A DNA stretch of 64,000 nucleotides from Chionoecetes opilio (lineage: Eukaryota; Arthropoda; Malacostraca; Decapoda; Majidae), in assembly GCA_016584305.1 (NCBI GenBank), contig JACEEZ010019764.1, forward strand, positions 109,501-173,500, read 5' to 3'. This document shows, piece by piece, positions 44,292 to 56,200 of the stretch. Within the stretch, counting starts at the first letter, position 1; each line of letters opens with the position of its first letter. The position numbers and the translations under genes are program-made. The notes under the pieces are model-generated. The model was not told where the DNA came from. It ran no database searches and saw nothing but the letters and a program-made list of their open reading frames with translations.

Positions 44292-47200
44292 ATGGAAAGG
44301 AAAGGAAGGAGAGCGAGAGAGAAGGGAAAGGAAAGGAAGGAGAGAGAGCGAGGGACTTCCTCTTCTGACGTCATCAATAACATTCGTAACCCTGTTGGAG
44401 GGAAGAAAATAAAATTCGCGCGCTTTTTACAAAAGTCGTGTTTTTCCGGAAATAAGACCTGGAAATCAATTATTTTTGGTGGATTAGGTGTTCTGAATAC
44501 AGTACATTCAACATAATTAGGCAAAAAAAAAATTGGTCTGGACGATTACTTTAACCCGCAGAGTGCCGGCTAATTTTGCTCAGTGTACATCTGCAAGGAC
44601 TATTGGTTTGATAACTGGTCTGTATTCTGGGACTGAGAGTGCTGTGAAGTGTGGGGCAGGTGTATCCAGCTTCTTTCCTGTGAATACAGGAGTGAGGCAA
44701 GGGTGCATCCTTGCCCCATCACTTTTCAACGCTTGTATGGACTGGGTATTGGACAAGGTTGTAGATCAAAGTGATTGTGGAGCATCCATCAGCAACACCA
44801 AGATCGCTGATCTTGTTTTTGCCGATGATGCAGTAATCTTTGCTGAGTCGCTGGAGGTCCTGGTGATGGCTCTCGAAGCGCTGCACGAGGAGGCAAAGCC
44901 TTTGGGACTTGAGGTCTCCTGGCTCAAGACCAAGTCCAGGTGTTTGGAGACTTACTAGATGAAGCAGTACAGTCTGTTCATGCGTATGGTGAGGACATTG
45001 AGATCTTGGAAAGTTTTACATACCTTGGTAGCGCAGTCCATAATGACGGCGGGTCACGTCAAGAAGCCTTACGGCAGATTGGCATAGCCCACGGTGTTAT
45101 GGACTCGCTCAGCGGGAGTATTTGGCGTTGTCGGTACCTGTGCAGGAGGACAAAGATCCAGATCTTCAAGTCGCTTGTGATCCCTGTCTTACTCTATGGT
45201 TGTGAGACATGGACACTAAATAGTGTCAAGGGGGCGCCCACAAGGCTCGTGGCTGGAGCAAGTTGATGTTTCTTGTCGAGAGCTGCTTGGTATGGGAAAG
45301 GAGCCTGCATGGGAACTCGCGCGTGGTGACCCCCGGGAGTGGCGTCGTAGGGTGGGCGAGGCGACGCGCCCCCCGGCGTATGCCCCCAATGATTGATACA
45401 TCTGCCAGTGCCGGCCGGTTTTCGAATTTTTTTTTATTGGCCTAATATATGAATATGTGTGAAAAAAGAAGAAAAATGGTAAAAAAAAAAAGAAAAAAAG
45501 AAAAAGGGACTCACCTTGTACATTTTCACTGAGAAATCAGTCTTCGGTGGTGGCGAGTGAAGTTGAAATTTTCAGTGTAGACACCGTAGAGTTTTATGTC
45601 TCGTCGAATGTTTATTTATTTTATACGGTTCTTTTTGTCTTTGCACGGACACTTTGCGAGTACATAAGAGTATATCACCATTGAGTATGGACTACTTTTA
45701 GCCACTCACAATAGTTTTGATGATGTACGCACACTCAGAAAACGAGATACGGACCCAGAAAGTACGCCAATCACACATTTTTTTAGTTTTTTTGAGGTCA
45801 CATTATTTGCTATTATTTATAACTATATTTACATGTCACTTATTTTTATTATTTCACACACTTATAATTATTACTGCAAATGATTTTACTGTCATTTTTC
45901 AGTAGTGTATTTGATTTCAGTCACAATTTACTATTATTTGTACGATATTTACATGTCATTTATTTTTAGTACTTATAAATATAACTGTACATTATTTTAC
46001 TGTCTTTTTCAGTAGTGTAGGAGTGTGTGGTACTCCTTGAAGCAGGGGTGAATGCACAGTCCCACATCACAATCCTTGCACTCGTATCTCGTGTCTTTTT
46101 TCTTGGTTTCAGCTGGTCTTGTGGTAGCCATACACACTTTACACCGTCTTTGCCGATTTACCCTTGTTTCGGTTGACTGGACAGGGGATATGAAGTGCCC
46201 TTGAGCTAAACGTGTGGGCATCTCCTCATTTCTTAAGTGTCTCTCTGGGCGTCTCCGGTCCGAGTGTTCAAGTAGCAACTCTGATGACCTCGAGGGTGTA
46301 CCTGTTCAGCACCTCTTTCTTCCCTGTCACATGTTGGTATAGAGCATGGGAATTGTAGAGTGCCAGGTCTAGGAGGTGGGAAAACATTTTCTTATACCAC
46401 TTCATGGTTTTCCGGGCGCATTTTCATTTCCCTATGAAATGCCCTGACTAAGATCACACGGCGACCCATTGTCGGAGAATGTAGGGGGTTGTGTTTGTAG
46501 GGGCAGGAAGCCAGAAGGGTAAGGTACATTTGGTAGAAATATGAAAGCCATAGGTGCAGTAGTTTCGCTGCTACGTATTTTTTTCGGCGAGTCCGTATAT
46601 ATACGGACCTGGCACTGGGCGTGACAAGACCCTAGTCCGTATATATACGGACCTGGCACTCAGCGGGTTAAGAAAAAAGTATCGGTAGCGGAGTATCGCA
46701 GTATCGCGTATCGTTTTAAGAAAATCCGAAAAAGTAGCGGAGTATCACGTATCGAACTAGCAGGAAAAAAGTATCGCAGTATCGTTATCGCACTACAAGT
46801 TGAAGTTCCCAAACTCGGCATCCCAAGACTCGGCAACACCCAAAACTCGGCTATGGTTCCGGATTTTCCAAAACCCGGCAGAACACCCAAAACCCGGCAC
46901 GTAGTTGCCGGGTCGGCCGCTAGGTGCCACCACACTAGGCCGCTTGGTTTCTCCCGCCGAATTGTTTGTTGTTATTGTTCAGTGGTGTTGTGACTGTAGA
47001 GTTGTGTACACTGTTATTTTGTGTACTTCTACAGGTCTGTTATTGGTATTATGGCTCCCAAACGTCCAGGAACAGTATTATCGTATTAGAATCGAAATAA
47101 TTTTTTCCTGTGATTTTTTTCATGTGATTTTCATGCTTTTTTTCCCCTTAATATATCTACGTTCTAAAAGTCGGAAAATTCCATTACTCGGCTCGGTGCT

Positions 47201-50200
47201 GGTCCCGAGGTTGCCGAGTTTGGGAACTGTACCAAACCTGTACCAAAAAAAAGTATCACGCCCACCTCTGGTTTTTTAGGGCTGCGAGGATCCCTTGGGG
47301 AACACTTTGAGCCCTGGTGATGTCATATGATGCTGTCACAAGCACTGTAGTTGACCTGTCTTCCTCAGGAAGGCACAGGTGAGGCGGATAACAGCGTGTT
47401 GCCGGGAGGGGTGGACGCCAGCCCCCGCAAGCAGGGTGGGCAGGTCACAGGTGGCGACGTTCAGGGTGAGGAGTTGAGAGCGTAGCACTACACGGTGGGA
47501 GTGGAAGCGCGGACACTGCAGCAGAAAGTGTTCAATAGTCTCAGAGACGTTCCTGCACCAGGGGCAGTGGGGGTCAGGGGAATGACAGAGGCGGTGCAAG
47601 TGAACCGCGAGTGTCGTGTGCCCAAATGTAAACAATACGACCGCTGAGCATGCTGCCACCTGGCGGGAGGCGCGGACAGGGCAGTGGGGGTCAGGGGACT
47701 GACGGAGGCGGTGCAGGTGAACCGTGAGGGTCGTGTGCCCAAATGTAAACAATACGACCGGTGAGCATGCTGCCACCTGGCGGGAGGCGCGAACACTGAC
47801 CAGGGGTGACAGGAGACGCTCAGACCGGCGGACAACTTTGTCGATTTACGGACTGGACCAGGCATTTGTCCGGGACTCTGACATATCCCCGGACCTCTGT
47901 TTTTGACCGGCAAATCCGATATCTGGGAAATGGAGGTCTGGGAAAATGAGGGTTGTGTGTATTTAACCCCTTCACACCCACATCTTTCCTTGGCTATAAA
48001 ATATTGTATGTTGTCGAGCCATAAAATTACGAATAGTAACTGAATATACCAAATTAGTTAGTCGAGAAGGATACTAAACAGGTCTTATCTATAAAATATT
48101 GCTTATATTCACTAAAAATCATCTAATGGTAGCCAAATTACAATGGAAATTACGTTCTGGGCCTCAAGGGGTTAAAAATCTTCTCCCTATCTCTAGGACT
48201 ATATCTAGCTATCTTGTGCTTTTCTTTACTTTCTATCTGGTTTCCTCTATTTACTACTTCATATCTTTTATACTTTACCTAACACTAATACTGCAAGTCA
48301 GCTAAACATGATTATATTAATTCTTAAGACAGGATGATACGATATAGACAAATACAATTCAATAGATGCATAGAAGTATAATCTCTAGAGGTGTCCAGAG
48401 TTGTGTAGTGAGTGTGTGTGGAGGACTCACGGCTGGTGCCTGTATGGCGTGGTGCAGTGCGGTGGTGATGGCGGCCAGTGTGGTGTTGTGGTGCTGTGCC
48501 TCGCGCACCACCACCGCCACCAGGTCCTCCTCCTTCTCCCCCTGCAGCCTGTCTGTCCACACCACTGGCCCGGGCAGCTGTACGCAATCACATGTTCACA
48601 CACGTATACAAAAGAGAAGGAGATAAGCAGAATCACCAGCAGAGTATATCAATTATGGCAAGCAGTGGCGGCTCGTGATAAAATAAAAGGGGGGACTGCA
48701 AGCTTCACACAACAGTAGGATACACAAATTTTACCTATCTCAGGTATGAGTTGTAGTTGATATTCACGGATTTCAGGGCATGGTAGTAGTGGTGGTGGTA
48801 GAAGTAGAAGGGATGGTGGGGGTGGTAGTGTTGGCAGTAGAGGGGATGGCTGAGGTGGTGATGGTAGAATTACAGTATTACTTGAAAATAAAGTCGGTAC
48901 CGCTTGCTTTCAGTCTTTTCATTTAATGTCAGCTGGGATAAGTTGATGTTTTGCAAATACTTCACTCGATTTTCCATCGTCATAGGGTAATTAAAGAAAG
49001 CACGATATAACCACACCGTCTACACGCACTGTAAACACGAGAGGGACGAGATTTAGCTGCCTCGGCTGCAGCTCATTGTGTTCACAAGTGGCGCGGCGGC
49101 GGCGCAGACATGAATCGTACAGCAAATATGAAAGTAACTTAAATTTTGGTCTGGTTTTAATGAAAATTCACTTAGTAATGTCTTGAAAATAATTGAATAA
49201 CATATAATGACTTTTTATCATGATATATTTGTTAGTAGTGTATCAATTCTGCTTGTCTCTGTCTAAAGGCATCATACACCTGGCAGTGAGTGTCTGGGGG
49301 TGCTGCAGCTCTGCAGCCCTATGCCACGAGCCGCCACTGATGGCAAGATATACTAAGGCTGACCATATGATAATAGGGAGACCTACAAGTATTAACCTAA
49401 TTTCCAATCATGTAACCCCGTACAAATAAGTAAAATTTCAGTTACATAATTATGTATTCTATGTAAGTATTTGTTAGATTATATTTCCTTTTGTACCTTT
49501 GTCACATGCAAGTATAAAGGCATCAAGGCTGTGTCTAAGAAAGAATTATGGTGAACTGTGTAGTGTGTAGCAAAGAAAATGCCCTACAATTTATCTTCCT
49601 TTTCTCCGTCCCTAAAACCTATTACATAACTGAAGCGTGACATAAAACCTATTACATAACTGAAGCATGACATAAAACCTATTACATAACTGAAGCATGA
49701 CATAAAACCTATTACATAACTGAAGCATGACATAAAACCTATTACATAACTGAAGCATGACATAAAACCTATTACATAACTGAAGCATGATATAAAACAG
49801 ACCTGCAACTATTCCTCAGCATCTTATAAAACACTAATATTTGTACATTTGTCGCCTCTGAAAAAATAACCATTTTTCATCAGCCTCTTCAGTACGTTAA
49901 GACCTTTGAGCCTCATCACCACAGACCCCAATGATCATTCCTTACCCTCTTCTTCACTTTGATCAACTCCTTGGCCATGACACCCTCCATGGAGCTGGCC
50001 GGGTCCTGGGCTCCCCCGGCGGTGGCCAGGGCCATCAGGAGGGCATGGCCGCTCTCTTCCTCCTGTAACCGCTGGACTCCCGCCGGCAGCCCAAAGATCT
50101 CAGGGTCCTCCAGGCCGGTCACACCCTGCAGCACCATCAGGATCATTCACCACCACAATGAGCTATAAAACCATATCCAATCTCAACTATTTTTCTGTAC

Positions 50201-53200
50201 CAACACTTCAGCAGCAATAATACCAGCGGCCCCAGCACCATAACCAACACTACCACCACACACCATATACCTACCATGTCACAATCATCCCCATCCACCA
50301 TATATTTACCACATCACAATCATCTGACAGTACAGGGAGGTCCCGGAGATACGAGCAGTTAGGTTCCACCTGGCATACTCGTAAAGCAAAATCTCGTATA
50401 ACGAAACACATAACTAACGGTAAAATATAGGTTTGGTTCCAGGACCATCAATTAAAAAAAAAAAAAAAAAAGACGTGTTTTTCAAGCTAAAATAAACTAT
50501 AGTAAACACAACAAACACACAGCGTCTATATTACCCACACTGTACTACCTATTCTGTAGAAAAAGCATTCTGAAAGAGAAAATAGCACACAAAATAACAA
50601 CTACACATTAATTAAACATAAAACATGCATAACAAGCAAAAAAGACGTTGTACTGTAGGGGACGCTGCGTGATACAAAAGAGGGTAGTGTAGCGGTCCCA
50701 AGGTTGGGGCAACACACCTGGCTAATTACCCCTAAGGATCAGGCCGTGCCATATGCTTAATTACCCTTCAGGTCACAGCTTGCTAGGGGTGACCTGACTG
50801 GGGTCAACCAAATCCCCCTTTGTCCAGCCTGGGAGTGGTAGGGCGCGCGTATTTTGAACTTGATAATTTTACTCACCCCAGTTTGAATGTCGTATCATTG
50901 GATTTTTGATCTCGTATATTGAAAATAGACCCTAATTTACACATCTCGTATCATCGGATTCTCGTATACCGAATGCTCGTATAACGGGACCTCCCTGTAC
51001 TATCATCACTACTACATTCACTACCATAATCCATTTAAACCACACACTACCTGCCACAGTCACCGCCACCACCACACCGTTCTTACCACAAGGAAGTCCT
51101 GCACATCCTCCAGCTTTCCCAGGACCTCAGGAAACAGTCCCGCTAGGCCCCCTCCCTCCACCTCCTCTCCCGGGGCAGGGTGAGGCGGTTCTTCCGGCCC
51201 GTTGCGCTTCAAGGAGAGGCTCAGCACCTCCTTCAGGATGCTGCTGATCACGCGCTGGTCCTCGGCCCTCAGCACCCGGCCCCCATAGATCACCCGGCCA
51301 ACCAGGTACTCCAGGCTCTCCAGGTCCAGCTCTTGGCCTTCTTCTATGCTGAACTGGCCAAGGGAATGACACACGTAGACTATTGTAGAGAAACACCTTT
51401 TCCTTCACTGTCCGTTTTGGCATTAAGTGCTCACCATAATGTAGAGTTCCTTAAAGATATGTCCATACTACTCATTGACAACAAAAGTGTGCATATAACA
51501 TACATTGATTGATAGGATAAGAAACCCCACGTAGCATTGGCCTTTTCAGCACTATACATCACATAAAGTATTGTACATGCAAGTGCTATCTAATGACAAA
51601 AATTACATTGTTCCCTTAATGTATGAGATGAGTGACTCACTATTACAATGTTGATACTGAGGATCAAGTCAGCCGAGGTGAAGGTCGGGGGTTTGGTCCA
51701 GGCCAGGTGGCCGTGGCGGCCACGCTCGCTGACCACCGTGTGGAAGACTGCCAAGCCGTGGAGCAGCCCCCACGTGGCGGCCTCCTCCTCTTCCTCCTGC
51801 ACCACCAACATTATGATTTATGTGTTTGAGTACGTTACCACACCAGCCTTCTTTTATAAATATTTTGTGTTCAGAAAGCTTTAGTTATTACTGGCAGATG
51901 TTAGGATAGTGTTGCTGCTGCCTGTATCCACGAGTCAGCCTTCACAGCTATAGCTACACAAAGACAAAAAAGATACCTGCACCAAGAGAAAACAAAGTAT
52001 TCATTGAAAGGGAAATGAAGAATTTTTGTTTGTAATGTCACATCACACTATGTTAGGATATAATTACCTTTGTAAGGAATAAACTTAAACTATAAACTTT
52101 TAATTATTACAACATACCTTAATTTTATCTTTATAAATGAAAAGGACCAAATCTTTGTCTAAGGTGTTTGTTGGTGAGGCTAACTCATATAATTTGTCTC
52201 AGGAGAAAATCATGCCTTCCTAACCCACAAGCCCTATGGTAGGGTGTTCCATGGTTTTTTTTATTGGAGGCAACAACCAGGGGCGGACTGGGACTTAATT
52301 TCGGCCCAGGACTTTTGGTGTTGTCCCGTTTGTCCCTATGGTCAGTCCGCCCCTGGCAACAACTTGAGTCTGAACTTGCCTCATCTGTGAAGTGGATGTG
52401 TGAGGCATGGCGGAAGAGTGTGTGGAAGTTGTGGTGGAGGGCGTGGCAGGGGTTGGCAGGGCAGTCCACCCACACCTTCTCCACCACCCTCAGCAGGGAG
52501 GCGGGGAACTGATCACAACAACACAATAGCCGAGGAATGAAAAAACAAACAAAAAAGAATGTCGGTGAGAAATTTTGGTGAAAAAAAAAAAAATGTTGTT
52601 TATATCAATGAAATAATTCTATAACAAGAACTTAAACCAGAACAAATAACAGCAATACACCTGAATCTACAGAAATACTTGATAATTTCTTTCTTGAGGG
52701 CATCCTACTGAGCTGAAATGTAATAATATCATGGTACAAATATACATAAAGTACTAATGATAGACACTCAATACTGCCTTAGAAAATGGCAGTGCTATGT
52801 TGATTTAGTTGTGAGAGCATGGAGAAGTGTAGCCAAGTTTACCTTCTCCGTTGGTTCCGTGGTCAGGATGAGTCTGAAGGAAGGGTGGAGAGTGTTGGTG
52901 GTGGCGGTGGAAGCAGTGGCCTGGCGGGGGTGGGTGGAGGCAGCAGTGGTGGTGGGTGAGGTAGAGGTGGAGGGAGGGTTGTGGAGGCGTGAGATGGTGT
53001 TGGCGAGGGAGGGGAGCCACTCCAGGGCGTGGTGGAGGTTCTGCAGCACCACCCAGCCGCCCTCCTCCACCCCGACCCTCACCGCCTCCTCAGCCACACG
53101 ACTCTGACACACACACACAAAGAAAGAAAAATAATAATATGAAATAATAATAATGGTAATACAATAAGATAGATACATAACTAATCATGCAAAATATAAA

Positions 53201-56200
53201 TCTTGAGATGTTGAAAGGAGAGGTACATAAAATAACTATTGTACGATATCAGTAATATTGCATCATACACTTTCAAACATAAAAAAGGCATTGAAACAGC
53301 ATGATAAAGTGTAGCTTCCTCATCAAAATCTACATAATCAGGTTCAACATTAGTAACCCATAACAGGCGGGAGACTTGTCCATCACACCACCACGGGGCG
53401 CGGCATATTTTCACGACCATATATCAGGAATAAATAAAGCATAGGAAGGAATAGGCCTAAACATCCAAAAATTGATGATAATGGACAAAAAAAGATGGTA
53501 AAAGGTATCACTTTTAGACAATAACTGGTGTAACAATTGGTTTGGAATGATCACCCTATCATTCCATGTCCATGTCTTACTCACATTCCTACACGTGTGT
53601 TGGCACCATTATGCTATCAACGTAATGCCTTCTTCATCCCCTGCCCACAGTTCTGCCTTTATGCACCTCAAAGATCCCATGACTTCATTCCTTGTAAGTC
53701 TTTCTCTTATGCTCCTCCCTCCATAGTGCCAAAAGAAATGTTGATGTTCATTCATTCTTTTTGTTGTTTCTTTAAAAGTCAACTTGTATGTGCAAAAATA
53801 AAACAATTGTATGAGACAAGAGATCTAGAGTGATCTTTGCATGCAGACAGAGGACACCTTCCCCGGCCCCGGGCACCCACCTGGCCCTGGCCTAGGGAGA
53901 CGCTGGTCAGGGCCACTCCCAGCATCCGCACTTCCTCAAGAGGGTCCACGCCGGCGGAGGTCACCAGCAGGAGGGGCTGTGGGTGGCAGGGGGGCGGGGG
54001 GGCCGGGGTGCGGGACGGGGCGGGCAGCTGCAGGTGCTCGGCGAGGGCCAGCGGGGGCGGCGCCACGTACTGCGGCCCCAATATTTCCGCCACGATGCTC
54101 TTCACGGCCCACGTCACCTGTGCATCAGGGTAGGTGATTCACTCATCTTGCATTTTGACATTGGCATTAACATATACAGTAGAAGCTCAATATAACAGAA
54201 TAATTCAACCAAGGCTGATTCCGGTAAATCAAATTTTCTGCTAAATCAAACATCTGTTATCGGCTCCTGATATAACTCGATATAACAGAATTTTCCATAA
54301 AATCGAGAGCGTTTCCTGTAAATGCTGCTTCTGCAGTGGTCTGTATCCCCAAGCCTACCCAAAAGCATGGGTCGGTGGGCATTAGCAGAACCACACCAAA
54401 TATTGCTACATTTAGCGGAATTTTCCGTTATATCTAGCATTGGAAAATGGAATAATGGAATTTTAATTTTTTCGCCAAATCAAATCGAGTTTTGTTAAAT
54501 TGAGCTTCTACTGTGCATCCATTTTTGTTCATACATATACTGTGTAAAGATGTATAAAATATGTGTAGGGATAAAGCGACCCACCTCGCACTACACTGTG
54601 ATCTAGGCCAGTATGTGGTGCCCTCGGCCTGGGTGAGCCAGCCCTGAGACATAGGATATAGAGTGCATGTCTACTTATTTCCTGCATGTCATTGGATGCA
54701 ACTAATAAGAACGAGGGTGTTTGAGCTGGAAGCTCGCCCTCTTATGTACTAAATACCCTCTAAATACTACACAAGCATAGAGCAGAAGGGTACCTGTGAA
54801 AGCCTAGAGTGGAAAGGTACTGAAATTGGGTTCCTGAATGTATGTGCAGCTGACCAGCGGATAAAGAGATGCAAGACAGGTGACATTATGTGTGAAAGCA
54901 CTGAAAGGAACCTGGAAATGATTGCTCTCACTGAAACCAAATGACTGAATGAACAAGTATATCAGTAAAGTATAGATATAAGTAAATCCAGATCACCCAT
55001 CGCTCCATCCAATCCTTCAAAGACAACACTCAACTGCTTGCACGGCCCCCAGACATCCACCCTTCTGAGTCCACCCTTCCCCGTGAGGACAGAGTCCACC
55101 TGGTCAGGCTGCGGTGTGGACACCACCCGGCTTTTATGGGCTATCAGAAAAGACTGGATGGGTTCATTGCGGAAGCCTGTCCGGGATGCAACACATCACC
55201 CCACACTATCAAACATATTATGGAAGACTGCTTTGCACTTAATCACACACACCAACAACACAACAAACACTCCATGAAGGCCCTGTGGGAAAACCCGGTA
55301 CCGACCATGACCTATCTTGGGAGTCTGGGGGCTGTTCAGCCAGGCAGCCTGAAGGAACAAGAACAACAACAACAACAACAACAACAAAACATTTAAGAAA
55401 GGATTGCTACTTACCTTATCTTTCCTGATGGCTGAGATGAGCAGCAGCCAGGGTAAGGGTGGGATGAGGTGCCATGGCTGGGGAAACATGCTCCTCTCAG
55501 GCAGTCCCAAACACTCCACCACCCGCACCCACTCCTCCCCCTGCTGCCTCAGGCTCTCCCCAAGCTCTTGGGGAAGAGAAAAGTAATCAACAATCTGTCT
55601 ATTCACTCTTCACACACTTCAGTATCAAAAGTTACTCATTCATTCTCATTCACTAATCAAGTCATAGTAACCCGCTAGGTGGCAGTTGTGTTGCTGTACA
55701 GAAACCCTGCATCACGCTTAGTGCCTGATCCACTTGTATGAGGACTTGACTTCAAAAGATTGCTGGGCCATATATAATTAAGTTTGACCTATAATATGGG
55801 TAGTGGGTGGTGCACTGGTAGGTCTACCCTTACCCTACTCTTGCCCACATGGTCAACCCCCATCCCCTAAGCAGTGCCACCCCGGGGTACAAAGGGTGGC
55901 GGGGAGCAGTTACCCGCCCGCTCGCAGAGAGAGAGTGCTGCGTCGCTTCCACGAGTACCTCAAACTACTTCATTATTGACCGTAAAGAAAATAGTTAGTG
56001 TAGAGGAGACTGTCAATATGTTCAGTATTGCATTAATGCAAATATTTGAGTTTGTTTTATGAGTTCTTTCCACATGTGTCTGAACTCAAACTATTTTTGT
56101 GTTATGTGACTAGAGTTGCATATACCCTATTCCATGTGACTAGGGTTGCAAGGGTTCATAAGTGAATTTAGGTTGGTTGCCTTGGGGCTGGCGGAGACAT

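Larger units (their letters stand above)
42886..44550. mobile_element. TTAA-target MITE (family P), nested
   Basis: Ends AGTAATCGTCCAGACC and the exact inverse, TTAA at 42882-42885 and 44551-44554, a piggyBac-type target. It is a sister of 57882-58770. A family A element is inserted at 43153, and the palindromic centre is now a (CT)n / (GA)n pair. Confidence 0.75.
44555..46667. mobile_element. piggyBac-like family Q element
   Basis: Ends CCCGCAGAGTGCCGGC and, reversed, CCCGCTGAGTGCCAGG, TTAA at 44551-44554 and 46668-46671. It shares its left TTAA with the family P MITE. It contains the end of a piggyBac transposase on the minus strand and an inserted RTE-like LINE. 11031-11143 is the left end of another copy. 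Confidence 0.75.
42528..47270. mobile_element. hAT-like element with GTATCGCAG subterminal repeats
   Basis: Ends CAGAGGTGGGCG and CGCCCACCTCTG. GTTTTTAG at 42520-42527 recurs as GTTTTTTAG at 47271-47279; an 8-bp duplication with one extra T fits. Subterminal arrays of AGTATCGCAGTATCGC-type repeats at 42540-42880 and 46672-46800. No hAT transposase; the interior is filled with later insertions. Confidence 0.7.
42329..47959. mobile_element. TIR family C element in dynein intron, split by a hAT-like element
   Basis: Ends CACACAACCCTCGTTTTCTC and, reversed, CACACAACCCTCATTTTCCC, with TA at 42327-42328 and 47960-47961. Its own sequence is 42329-42527 plus 47271-47959, the latter with LINE-beta pieces (minus strand, zinc block and FLRKTGQL). 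Orientation is opposite to the copy at 61538-62428. Confidence 0.8.

Noticed and set aside
43928..44524. Leu/Ser- and Arg/Glu-rich frames
   Set aside because: Products of facing CT/GA microsatellites in a MITE.
55038..55277. Independent small gene next to dynein exon F
   Set aside because: The correct neighbouring frame shows a LINE zinc tail with a CAA-rich end.
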